From assembly GCF_043641665.1 (NCBI RefSeq), contig NC_092189.1, positions 13,980,833-14,044,832 on the forward strand: a DNA stretch of 64,000 nt. The letters are read 5' to 3'. The position numbers were made by a program, and so were the translations under genes. The notes under the pieces were generated by a model. The model was given only the letters and a program-made list of their open reading frames with translations, was not told where the DNA came from and did not search any database. The stretch comes from Enoplosus armatus (lineage: Eukaryota; Chordata; Actinopteri; Centrarchiformes; Enoplosidae). This document shows, one piece after another, positions 43,301 to 55,600 of the stretch; the stretch's first letter is position 1, and each line of letters opens with the position of its first letter.

Positions 43301-46300
43301 CACACCCACAGAGACAAACCTCTCATACTAGCTCACAGTAGCAGCCAGCACTAAGCAAAATGTGAGAGCGAGTTGGTTGGATAAGAGCAAGTATCACGTT
43401 GCTCTTATGCAAGAATCTGCTCAGGCTTACACTCTCATGTACTAATAAAAACACACAACATTATGTAACATTGCCTTTTTCCATGTGGTCGCTGTGTAGG
43501 ATTTGCTCTCACTGAGTTTGTCTTGACAAGTTAAGGTTCATACACACACATAAAAATACAAAATCACACACACACACACACACATACAAAGGGGAAATAT
43601 CCCGGCTACAGTTTAGCTTCACCGAGCTAATCGATTCCAGTAGAGTCCATTTCCGGGAGCAGGTCTGCCATAACTCAATAGTTTATTCAATCTGACATGT
43701 CCTCAGTAATGGACTGACGACCCATCCTGGGTGGATTCTGCCTTTTACACAATGCGTGCTGGGCCAAGCTCCAGCTCCCGAAACCCTGAATAATAATAAG
43801 TTTGTATAGAAAGTATATGGGCATGATGTCCTTACTGTTTATTGTTCTTTATATATCTATGCTTTTTCACCTATAGCACCAAGCCTGGAATTAGTCCTGA
43901 ACTGCTAATGTTGCTTTTATCTCCATGCAGATTTAGGGACTCGAATCAGCAACTTTAAATGGCTTCATTCGAAAGTTCCAGTTGGCATGCTTAAATATCT
44001 ATGGTGCATGCTGTGTATGGACAGTGACGCGTTTTGCATTGTTTCGGCTCTACCTCAGCACACTGGAATTCAAATGAAACAATGACTATGAGGTTGAAGT
44101 TGTGACGTTCAGCAAGGATGCTTAGGGAGTGTTCACATTAGAACTTGTCACCCATGTATGAAAAGGGCCACGAGGTTTACACAGGTCAAGGAATGTGGAC
44201 GTAAACACCCTCAAATTACAGCTGTCATTGTTTCATTTTCAATTTTATGTGCTGGAGTACAGTGCCAAAACTGCATGTTTGCACTGTATGAAAAGTCTGT
44301 GCTAGATAGATAGATAGATCGATAGATAGATAGATAGATTACCTAATGTCTCCTGTATCTTATGTGTATGATTCACTTTTCTTTTATCCTTCTGTTTCGA
44401 GGACACACTGTGTGATGCCGACCATCTCCAGTAAGTGTTTTATAACTTCTCTCTGTCTCACCCTGTCCTCTCTCTGTCTATCTTGTGATGGGTCAGTGGT
44501 TATTGATCACACTAATGAGTATCCTCTCTCCCTCCTCTCCTGTTTTAACAGGGGGAGGTGCAGTTATGGAACTCATTTATATAACCATCTCTGTGTCGTT
44601 GGTAATAAGAATATGTGACAGAGGTAAAAAAATAACATAAGCACCAAATGAAAACCCTCCTATATGTAATACATAATGCACATGTCCATTAATGCAGTCT
44701 TTCTAATGCAGACTATTTCTTTAATATAATGCCATTTTTTTGGCAGATGCACTTAAAGTGCTTACTGTTAAAAACAGATGATTTGATCTTTTGATTCTTT
44801 GTTATTCTGTTTTAAAAAACCTACATGCGGAAGTGGTGACTGCCAAACCTCTGTTGTTCTATTGCTGAAATAGTACTAAATGGCATACAACCTATGTAGC
44901 AGCCATCTCTGTAGTGTTTGTTTGAGAGCCCTTTTTCATGAGGTATTTATTCAATTTTGCCAAACCATAATGTGTAGTAATGAAAGTTGATATCATCATG
45001 GCATAAAATGTGGCATGTGGTACCTTAAAATTGATTTTAACAGTTCAAAATGACGCATACTGACTATGCATGCTGATTCATAAAATGGAGGCATATAAGA
45101 GAGGGCCTCACCTTGAATGGTTCTTGAGGTCATTACTGCTAAATGACAAATGGACCTTGATTTTATACCTACTGTATATTTATGTAATATATTAAAATAG
45201 CAAACATTTGAAAATATTATGCTAAATATTGTCTTTAGGATAACTATATACTGTGACAAAACTCCATCTCCCATCATTCCTCTGTGCTCAGGGCGCTGCA
45301 GGAGGAGAATGCAGATCTTCACCAGAACTTGTTGCAGACTGTGGTTTGCATCGAGAGCCTGGAGGCGGAGCTGCAGAGGACCAGAGACGAACTCAGCCAT
45401 GTCAAGGAGAAATATAAAAGGTTTGGGATCATAAACGGAACGAAATTCAACCTGCATGATGGATTAACATTGCTTATATGCGCAAATAAACACTGAAGAT
45501 TACATGAGACAGGAAAACATCTCTTCCACGTGTAGTGTGATGATGCAGTACATGAAGGACAACATGTTTTTATATGAGAGGGAAATGATGTGATGTGTGC
45601 ACATGTATTGACTCCAGAATCAATAGTCAACATATGACTTCACATAACAGTTTCTATAGGTTCATTGATCCATGGAACACACTGGATAAAGGCCACACAT
45701 TCTCCGCTGTGTATTTCTGTGGGTGTTTTAATTCTGCAGTGCCCTGTTTCCCCCGGCCAACAGAGGCAGGGGGACTCAAGCCATCTGTCCTGTCCCTTCA
45801 CACTCACCAGTGAGAGTCTAGTTGTGACCTGAGTCCTGTCAAGACTGTATTTATCCCAAAACAACCTCTGCTGCCCACCATGCACATACCACACATTCTT
45901 CAACAGACTGGAGCAACTGGAGTGAATGGTCACCTCACACTGGGCTCCAGTTTGGTGTCAGTTGTTACACATTCAGTGGGAGAGTTTGTGGCTGCCACCT
46001 GGCCTGACAAACAACTGTCTTTAACCCAGATACAAGATAAAAGAGTGTTGTGTGTTGATATAATGTGAATTATAGGTCTTATAGCATTGAGGTTTTATGG
46101 TTGTCTTTTCTTCTTCTTTCTTCTACGGTTCTCTGTGCCTTCTCTAGCCTTCTAGAGACCCACACTGGGACCAAGCAGGCCAATAACCTGCTGGGGGAAC
46201 ACCTGCATATAGCGGTGAGAAAACCTGCCTGGACATAAGGTCGAGGAAGCCACAGACAGAATGATAACAGAGGGATCTTGTCTCACTGCATTCACAAAAC

Positions 46301-46330
46301 ATGAGCTACTTTCATGTAAATGAATGTCTT

Positions 46331-46376
<46 letters not shown>

Positions 46377-48628
46377 CAGAGAGCCTGAGCAGTGAGAGGA
46401 AGTACCTACTAAACCGTGTGTCCCAGCTGAGCTCAGAGTTGGAGGACGCCCACAGGACCATGGCAGCACTGGAGAACATCAATGTGAGCATAGTGCCATC
46501 TACTGGACACCCATGCACACTTCCACATACAGTCGATTTCAACAGAGAACTTATTACTAGGATGGATCGGTCTTATTTAATCCTTCATTAGACGAGTCAT
46601 TTCAGTATTTTAAATTCAATATTGTGGAAGCACATCACCCCTGTGTCCCTATTTCCACAAAAAGCTGGGTTTCAAATGTATGTATGTTTGCAATCGCATG
46701 TGTGATTAAGCCTTCTTATCTCCATTGGAGCTTTATCACACTCAAGTAAAGATGATAAAGTAGTAGCCATTATGGAATCAATGTTGTGTGCACCCAGAGC
46801 TCTCTACTAATGTGTGTGAAAGCATGAATGAATTATTGAACAGGCCTACAGGGCACAGGCATTTCTCATTGGGAAGTCAAAAGTAAGGATGTCCAGATCA
46901 CATTGATTTGCTCCTGATCCTTTAACATTAAGTAACTGCTGATATTTGAGTCTGGCTCCTTTTTATTAGCCTATATTTTGTTTTCCTTCATGAAACAGCA
47001 GCAAATTGGTTACTTAAGCCACTGTAAACCTACATTAAAATTAGTCAAATATGCTTGCAAGCAGATTAGCTCTATTTTAAGATAATAAAATCTGCTCCAC
47101 AAATGTCCTATACTATGTTAAAGTACCCTGCAATATTTTACATACTATGTTGGGGGAGCACTGTCAATGTGGGTCTTCAAAAATACTTACAATACAAAAA
47201 TACAGGTGCAGTTTTCAGTAGTGAGATCCTTTACTTACTAAAAATACCAATACAACAATGTAAAAATACTTAATTACAAGCAAAATGCATTCTAAATTCT
47301 ACTTAATTAAAAGCAAAGTAAAATGTCTCCTGTGACTTATATATTATTCTATTATACATTTTTAGATTGTGAATACTGATGCATCAATCTGTGAGCAGCA
47401 TTTTACTGTAGCTGCTTGAGATGGAGCTAGTTTAAAATATTTTATATACAGTTAGGTAGTTTAGTCCAGTGGTTCCCAGCATGGGGGTCAGTGAGATCAT
47501 TATTAGGAGTGGAAAGAAGAAAAAAACAAAAATGTGTTTTCAGTTTTTATACTTCCTCTTCTTTCTAATCTATTCATCTAATCTATCACGTCTTCATTTT
47601 TTGTTAAGTATTTGATCATTTGAACGGGTATTGAAAGTGAAACCATGTGAGAAACTGGTTGAAGTAGAACTGGTAACCACCCATAGACATGTGAAAGCTG
47701 TGAGCCACAACCAGACCCTGCTTTGTTTTTAAGAGGTCACATGTCAAAAAGGTTGGTTTAATCCGTTATGTTGTATTTTAAGTAACTCCAGCTGTCATAG
47801 AAATACAGTGGAGTAAAAAGTATAAATGTAAAGTAGCATGAAAACAAGTATTTCAAACCAGTTGAGGTATAATCAGGAGATATGGAGGAGATCCATTAAA
47901 TAATACTCTTTACATCACTTGATTCTTCTTCTTTTGATTGAATTCAGAGTTAATGTTCATGTTTTGTGTCTCAACCTCAGGTGCCATGCTTGATCAAGGA
48001 GTTATTGGAAAAGCACTTTGATTCAACTGAGGCCATACAGAAGTCTCTGACCACCTCTGTACCAATCATCCATTCTGCCCCCTCTTCACAAGCAGACGGC
48101 CAATCCCATGCTCCTAAAGTGGAGGAAGCGGCACATGATTGGTTGACGAAATCAGAGGCAGGTCCGCAGAGGGTCACAGCCTTCATGCCATTTAAACAGG
48201 GGGTGCAGACCACAGGAACTGAAGATGGTCTCTCAGGCCAGCACAGGTCCAGCCACAGCCCACCTTTCTCTGTGGCTGACATCAGCACTGCTATCTATAA
48301 GAAAATGGCTGCCAGTTATGCTGCCAGACCGCAGCCTCTGTATCCCCAAAGCCAACCGCAGCCTCCCCTGGGCACTAACCACGCTGACACCCCTCAAAAC
48401 CTCCAGCAGGCCCATGTGGGTGGTGACAGCTGGGGTGGGAAGGGAGCGGTGAAGGTAACGCTTTTGGAGCAGGACGTTGTGGATGTGACCTCCATGTCAG
48501 CCCAGCAGATCCTGGATGAGTTCATCCAGCAGCTGCAGACCCATAAGGAGGCGGGTGGAGGGAAGGAGCAGCAGGGCGGGCAGGAGTGGGCGGGAGGAGC
48601 GGAACAAACAGGCAAAGTGGCAGACTGA
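40382..48628 (+). CDS. His/Ser-rich coiled-coil protein, about 903 aa, not named (weakly TJAP1/Pilt-like)
   Basis: Exons: 40382-40497, 40728-42342 (1615 nt), 44402-44430, 45292-45420, 46148-46214, 46376-46483 and 47981-48628; all phases join. The start MMEKFFKPVHSPSGPDEIKL is the first good ATG; a second ATG follows at 40385. Histidine runs (HHHHHPLHHH and HHHHHQHGH) bridge exons 1-2. Next come a poly-Ser tract, a KTASLNRSLAFSEEDILLG and GILKNKEPHSDIRKAKSMEV region, and a helix with FLDEITQQVISPSALTILGV. A long low-complexity Lys/Ser/His/Pro segment leads to a coiled coil over residues about 580-690 (LQALQEENADLHQNLLQT; LEAELQRTRDEL; LSSELEDAHRTMAALENINV). The tail is Gln/Pro-rich and ends with an acidic-amphipathic helix. 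The coiled-coil arrangement recalls TJAP1 (tight-junction associated), but I did not recognise a true orthologue. It is probably a cytoplasmic scaffold. No signal peptide or membrane segment is visible. Confidence 0.8.
42343..44401 (+). other. Intron 2 of the coiled-coil gene
   Basis: The intron contains a (CA)n run near 43565-43584 and a GATA tetranucleotide run at 44303-44340 near the acceptor. I see no exon or transposon otherwise. The acceptor is the slightly unusual cgag at 44398-44401, after a strong pyrimidine tract. Confidence 0.6.
44303..44340 (+). repeat. (GATA)n microsatellite
   Basis: Nine or so gata units with one gatc interruption lie in the intron about 60 bp before the 44402 exon. 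Confidence 0.85.
46331..46373 (+). repeat. (GT)n microsatellite abutting a splice acceptor
   Basis: About 21 GT units run directly into the tgcag acceptor at 46371-46375, so the dinucleotide array stands where the polypyrimidine tract should be. Confidence 0.9.
47200..47850. mobile_element. Percomorph interspersed element with a nested hAT-like MITE
   Basis: 'Cagtagtgagatcctttact' and 'acagtggagtaaaaagtata' are the two ends of a very common percomorph repeat. Between them, at about 47470-47760, lies a second insertion starting 'cagtggttcccagcatgggg' with a partner 'gtcaaaaaggttgg' at its right end. The nesting gives relative ages. The whole lies in the intron before 47981. Confidence 0.55.
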
Positions 48629-51188
48629 ACATGTCATTGAGCAACATGGCAGGGTGAATGTATATTCTCATCTCATTGAATTGAAAGATGTATTTATTCT
48701 TATATGTCATTGCTGTCAGATGCAAACATTGTATCCTCAAAATAGCAGCCCTGCTGAAGCGGAGAACATCAGCTTTCTGGCTTGTATATAATATACTTTT
48801 AGGTGCTCAAAGGATTTTACAAACCAGAATCCAAAGAGGAAGAGGAAGGAAATTCTTTGCATGATGTTGAAACATGGAAATTGCCAATATTGGAGGTAAA
48901 AGAGTTTCACACACACAAAAAAGAACCACATTGACAAAACCATTTACACTCAAAGAAAAAAAGCCCTTTTAAACTTGCAGTGAAAGCATGATAAATTAGC
49001 AACAGACTAATTAAATGTCAAAATATATAAAAAAGTGAACGCGCAGTCATAAAGAAGATAAATTTAATTATATTATATAAATATATTTCAATTTAAGTGG
49101 TCATTTTAGCAATGTGTCATTTACTGTCTTTTCCTTTACTCTGTCACTCTGTAAAAATTAACAGAGAGCATGCTGATCTGCATACAAAGTCTCAGAAAGG
49201 TGCCAGTGTGAAGAGATGAAATGACAAAAGATGATATGAAAAATCACCTTCTGAAAAAGCCTTTTTAAGATGAATACATGATTTGTTTTTGATAGAAGTA
49301 GCTCTTCATTTCAGTCGCGAGATCAACAGCTTCAGTTGGCCCTTTAGATGTATTTGTAAAATGAAAGACAAGGTTTTAAAACGTGGGAGACATCAAGAAC
49401 TTATGTTAATGGGGTACTTAAGAATAACAGGTCTGAGGTAAGCTTACAGTATTATTCAACAACTGTAGGGTCACTTTTTTTACAATTTGATTTTGTGTGA
49501 GACGGATGTGCTATCAATTGATTTAATATAATAAATGAAGCATGAACCACTTCAAATCCAGCACAGCGTTGAGAGTCCCACTTACCTCTTGAAGCAATGT
49601 GTCTTCTTTCATACCCCTCAGTGAGGTCATAATAGCCATCTTTCAACAACAACCTGTTGTACCATCAATGTGAACATCAAGGAACAGGATTTTATTTCTA
49701 CTTTTATTAATAATAACTCAACCAGGCAGGAATACCTCTTTCTACACAGACATAATCTCATTTGTGTTTCCTCCTTGTTCACTGAACTGTAGGAAGCAGA
49801 CTGATAACTGATATTCATTCTGATTCTGATTTATGTGAAATTTTAAGGTAGCAGAAAATGTAAAATGTATTGCTTTGTGTAAATATTTATTGACTCTGTG
49901 TATGTGTATGTATGATACATAAAATGTGGTGGCCCTCCCTTTCTCAAATATAATGGGGTAGACGTTTAAGATGATGTAGTCTGCACAACAAAACTGTGCA
50001 GTTAAGACACATGACGTTGTAAATATGTCAAGGTATTGTGAAGGTATGTAGAGCGGATTGAGTGCAGCAGCAAAATATTAATGTTACTTTAATCTGTATA
50101 GTCCCCATCTCTCATCGGTGTACACTTTACCCCCTGAATTATGCAATTACTGCTAGTCTACATCAATGTAACTGTGTCATTACAGCTGTTCTACCAATAA
50201 AAATAATCATCTTGAATTTAATGCAACATCTCAGATTACAGACGTGTGTTCATTTTTCACGATTCTCTTTCTTCATCATAAGGAGTCATCTCTCTTTATA
50301 TAACAAACAACATAGAGACACCTTTGCTATTCTTAGACCCTTAATATTAGCTGTACTAAAAAAATCTGTATTTGTCCTTAGTTTGGTGCAAAAAAGAAAT
50401 TTTGGGATCTCCAAAATCCCCAAGATGTATTCACTGAGGGCCTTCAGCATCCATTTAGTTTTACTTAAGACCAACATTTCCATCTCGGCCACTAGAGGGC
50501 AGAACAAGTTTGCTCATTAAGTCAGTATGAACAAATCTCTCAATCAATCTCACTACCTAAAGACATCAGTGGAAATGTGATTAATGGCGGTGCTGTAAAA
50601 TAACTTTTAATGGACACTTTATAGATATGAAGTGAGAGTTTGATTTAGTTTTCTGTTTGGTGTGCTGTAAGAACTGGTAACACACGACTAGCTTCAACCT
50701 AACTACAGCTCTGACTCAAGCTGTCATAAATACTTATAGTAACAGTTTAATCCAATTGATCCAGCCCCACCAACCTCCTTCCCTGTTGCACTGTATTCAT
50801 AATCCCATACAGGCATAACGCCAGTGTCTTACTTTCACTTTACATGACCTAGCCTCTGCCTCACCATCCTCCACACAGTCCCTGAGATCATTGAGGGGAC
50901 AATATTCACTTCATTTTAGTCTGTAAATTAATCAGAGGATATGTCTTAAACCATCAAGTAACCAACAAATGTGGTGGACTCCATTTTCAAGACATAAACC
51001 AAGGCAGAGATACCCTCATTTCTCTTTTTATCATTTATTCATACAGTCAAATACAGTGGAGTGATGTGTCGTTGTAACACCACATCATAAATGTATGAGC
51101 AGGTTTTCAGCTTCGGGTGGAATTGGGTTGAGGCCAGTACAGTGACCAGTTAGCTGGGTGAAGGTGTTCATTAAAGGTATCATTTGCA

Positions 51189-51735
51189 GTAGTGGAAAGT
51201 AACAAAGTACATTAACTCAAGTGCTGTACTCAAATACAATTTTGAGGTACTTGTACTTTACTTGAGTATTTCCAGTTTATGCTACTTCTACTCCACTACA
51301 TGGAAATACTCCCTCTTTTAACTCCACTACATTTATTTGACAACCATAGTTAGGTATCTAGTTAGGACCCCTTCTCGCATTTCAGAGTTGTCATAACAAG
51401 TTGTTAGCGGTTCTATTAAAGAGACATTTCAAAGTCCTCAGATGGTTTCAGTTAAATAACTGTTCAAGACTCAAAGACGTCTCCCATGAATCAGGTTGGG
51501 TACCACCGGACTAAACTACCTCACTGTATATAAGATAGTTTAAACTCGCTCCACCTTGACCAGCTATGACTCACTAATGCATCAGTATTTACAATCTGAT
51601 AATGTCTTATACAGACATCAGTCTCAGGGGACATTTTTCTGCAAAATTTTACTTTTGATACTTGCTTTTAGGTGATAATACTTCTGTGCTTTTACTTAAG
51701 TAGGATTTTGATTGCAGGACTTGTATTTTGAGTGT
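51189..51735. mobile_element. Copy of the 47200-47850 element in opposite orientation
   Basis: 'Agtggaaagtaacaaagtac' and 'tacttgtactttacttgagt' at the left, and 'cttttacttaagtaggattt' at the right, correspond inversely to the ends of the element at 47200-47850. It carries no nested MITE but has a trace 'caggttgggtaccaccgg' near 51492. Confidence 0.6.
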
Positions 51736-52290
51736 TTTTAGGAGTATGAGTACTCCCACATCTCATGATATTGCTACCATTTAGCTTCAGCTAACTGTTT
51801 CTATGATATCTCCTCTGTCTCTGAGGCAGCCATAGTGCCCAGCCTGTGCTCATGAGTTTCAGGTAAGTCCACCTGTCATAAGAGTCCAATAGTCCCTCTC
51901 ATACTACGTGTCTATCACGACAAGTTTGCTGATCAGACACTGGCCTGCTTTCCCATTGGCCCCTGGACTTTAATAGGATCCCAGGGACTCGGTTGGGGGG
52001 ATTACGGCTCCAAACTCTCGACTTTGGCCAGTCTCTGTGTCCTCCAACCATGGGTACAGCGGTCTAGGGGGGCGCCGCACACGCACAGACCCAAAGGGGC
52101 GCCATCAAAAGACAACATCACGTCAAGAGGAAGAATTCGTTGGTTTCAGCTTGAAGGGGGGGCTTTGGCGGTGACCAATCAACTTGAGGAGAAAACCTGT
52201 CATCCCTGGAAAAAGGAATATCTCTTTTCTTCCACACCTCATTATTTAACAATTTACTCACACATTCCTATGGTTTTGCTGCACTGGTTT

Positions 52291-52348
52291 GGATTATAAA
52301 CCATCTTTTTGGGACAATTTCAGCATCCAAGTGAAAGCTGTTGGATTA
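52291..52348 (+). promoter_or_regulatory. Two GGATTA (OTX/CRX-type) sites upstream of rom1
   Basis: GGATTA occurs at 52291-52296 and 52343-52348, about 340-390 bp before the start codon. CRX binds GGATTA/TAATCC in photoreceptor promoters. Hexamers are frequent by chance, so this is suggestive only. Confidence 0.3.
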
Positions 52349-52680
52349 TCCTCTGAGGTCGACTGTGTCCTTTACCATCTCAGGGATCTACCTGCTTATC
52401 CCTTCCACCTGGAACAACTTAGATAAGCTCAACCTGCTAATAACTAACCAAACAACAAGTACAAGGCCTGCATTGACCACTGTATTTCTGCAGTATTGAA
52501 AGCACCCGCTTGAGACCTCTGTCGGGTTTGTCTCTTTACATGCAGCTGGCCTCCTCTGGATTGACACTCTTTTTTGACATTTTTGACCAGAATTTACTGA
52601 ACTCCTTCCTCTCCACCCCGGCTCCCTTTCTCTTACTTTTCTCTCCTGTCTTTGTGACGATCGGTGCTTGGTAGTGAGCC

Positions 52681-55600
52681 ATGCTGCTGAAGATGAAGTT
52701 CACCCAGCAGCGGCGGGTGCGTCTGGCCCAGGGCCTGTGGCTGCTTTCCTGGCTGGCAGTGATGGGCGGGACCTTCATCTTTTGTCTGGGGGTTTACCTT
52801 AAGACAGAGCTGCTCCGTAGGGACGAGGTAGAGAGAGGGAAATATACTCAAACGCACACAGATTAATGCAATGCCAACTTAAAGTCTAGAGGGCCAAGTC
52901 TAAAAACACTGGCATGCATTACACAAACATGAGTTTATATGCTCAGACTTATGCCTTTGCTCGTGGTTGTTTATTGAGTCTGCTGTGCTGCCGCTTATCA
53001 GTGACTTTTATTCAAACTTAGCTCTACAGTTTAATCCTCAAATACAAACACGCAGCACACAAAGCACAAGTGTAAACATACACAGACACTCAGGCACTTT
53101 CATGCATGTTAAGTCATGAGGATGTAGTGTGTTAAAAGTTATTGGGTTTCAGTTTGTATTGAATTCAGGGAATGTGACCAGCAGGTGAAGGTCATGACCT
53201 CTATAAAACTGGTGCATTTGTTCAAGCCGACCAGTAATTGGGCTGGATTGATCCCTGATCGAATTGGATGCATTGATATCCAGTTGGCAGCACAGGAAAG
53301 CTGCAGGCCATGAACACGTGCCTTCAGATATTTATTGATCTCCAGTGAGAGAACCAGATTCCATAATCTCTTAGTTGTGCAGCAAAGTGTTGTTGAGTCA
53401 GTGTGGAGACGGCTTAGATGGGTGAAATTGCATTGTGACCAGCAGAATAATGTCAGGAAGCTGAAGGATCTTACAGAATGATTCACAAGAGCTTAATCCT
53501 CTTTATACGTGTTAGACAAATCTATCATTTAGACAGTTTGTTTTGCACTTTACTTACTCATTTGTTCAGATCATTGACAACTCTGATTATTCAACATGGA
53601 GTGGAATTTATTTCTTCTCAACGAGCATTCGGAGGCCTAAACCACAGTTGGCTGGACAGATATTGTAGGATGATTATGTGAAAGGGTGGCAGTAGTGCCG
53701 TTTTTTAATGGTAATTTTAAAACAACAATGGGGCAAAGATGCTTTTACGGCTGACAGGTTTTTGAAAACTGAGCCAATAATAAAGTCAGTCCATAATTGA
53801 CTTTTGCTGTAACCGGGGCAATTAATTAAATTTGTCACCATTTTGCCGTGGTAGCCTTTGCATCCAGCATATCAGCAGCTAATTGAATCACTTGGCTGCA
53901 GAGGTCATTTTTAGAATAGATAAGGCTAATTTGACTGCAGGATTATTACCTGTAGAGGAAATGACAAAGTGACCTGCAGTTGGCTGCTGCTGCTGTTATC
54001 TTTGACTGTGCTCTTCTTCTCTTGAGGTGATGGAAAACACAGAGATCCATGTGGTGCCCAACATCCTGATGATGGTGGGCCTGGCCTCCATCGGCACCAA
54101 CTGGGTTGCCAGTCGTGTGTGTCAGGACTCCTTGGACGCAAGCCGCTTCCCCCGATGGAAAGTTCTCCTGCTGGCCTGGTTTGCTGTAGCTGCGCTGCTC
54201 TGTTGTCTGCTCGTTGCTGTTGTGGTGCTCAGCTATGCCCTGCAAGGACGCCTGGAGGAGTCACTGAAGGTGGGGTCACTGGGCTGGGTAATGATTGGAG
54301 GGTGACAGGTCAAGTGGTAGAGTAGGTGTCAGTATGGTGTGGTAAAGAGATCTGTCCCATAACAGGATTATATTTTTCTGTTCCTCAAGCAAAACACAAA
54401 ACCAAACCTGCTCTCCACCAATTTGCTGTGGCTGAAAGAGATGAAAGACGAAAATGGTTGAGTTTAGGGGGTTTGGACGAGAGAGAGAAAAGGGCCCATA
54501 TACCTGCAAATTGAGCAATGGTGCAGAAAAGAATAAAACAGAAAAGAAAATTAGAAAATTTAACAAAATCTTACAAACAGACAGAAACTACATGTTTATT
54601 TATCAGTATTTAAGAAAACAGAAAATGTTCACCATTTTCTGTCATCTTTAAAAAACTGGCCATTTCAAATGTATTTCTGAAAACTCTTCAGCAACAGTAT
54701 AGTGCAGGATTAGAGTTTTCCAGTCTTTAAGGGTCAATTAATTTAATCAACAAACCAGAAGTTTAAAAAATATAGGTCTCAAATTAGACTGAAAATCTCT
54801 GTCATATGTTAACAGACAGTAAAACCATTCTCGAAAACATCAGATAAAACACTTTTTCTTCCACTTTTCTCTCTCTCTGCTGTCAGGTTGGCCTGAGGAA
54901 TGGTATTCGATTCTACAAGGACACAGACGTGCCCGGCCGCTGTTTTCAGAAAGAGACCATCGATCGTCTACAGATGGAGTTTCGCTGTTGTGGAAACAGC
55001 AACTTCAGGGATTGGTTTGAAGTACAGTGGGTCAGCAACAGATACCTGGACTTCACCTCCAAGGACGTCAAGGAGTGAGTGAATCACAACACAGGGATGA
55101 ACAAAATTATGAGATGATGACGAGAAAGAGAAAAAAAATGGACTGGTGAGGGGCGCACAGGAAAGAAAAGAGAAGGGAAGAGAGGTCTAGATGAATAACA
55201 AGTACACCTTCACATCAAAAAAGGTCAAACAATATGTTATAGAGGAGGGATAGAGGGACGCCGGGAGATAAAGAATGATGTGAGGGTAAAAGAAGTGTGT
55301 ATAAAAAATAGATCTGGCCTTTACTTTTGAAGAGAATGACAGAAATGGATGGAAAGGTTGTTCATGAAGCAAGCAGAGAGAGGTTGGTCAAAGATAATAT
55401 AAGTGAAAAGGAATGAGTAAACAGAAAGGTGATGACATGTTGACACTAGTATAGAGGCACTGCTCATTTCTCACTGATGTTAAGTGTGTATTGAGCTAAA
55501 AGTCATGTTTTCTGTGTTTTACGTCCTCTTACTCTTCTCTCATTTCTGTCTTTTTCTAATCTCCCTCCTCTGTCTCCAGTCGTATCCGGAGTAACGTGGA

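Larger units (their letters stand above)
48629..52680. other. Spacer between coiled-coil gene and rom1
   Basis: It begins with the 3' UTR of the preceding gene. A plus-strand AATAAA at 50197-50202 is one candidate end. An interspersed repeat lies at 51189-51735. The last 450 bases should hold the rom1 promoter and 5' UTR. I see no other gene. Confidence 0.5.

Noticed and set aside
50062..50520. 152-codon plus-strand ORF after the coiled-coil gene
   Set aside because: It is A/T-rich, low in conserved character, lies in a presumptive 3' UTR/spacer, and shows no domain.
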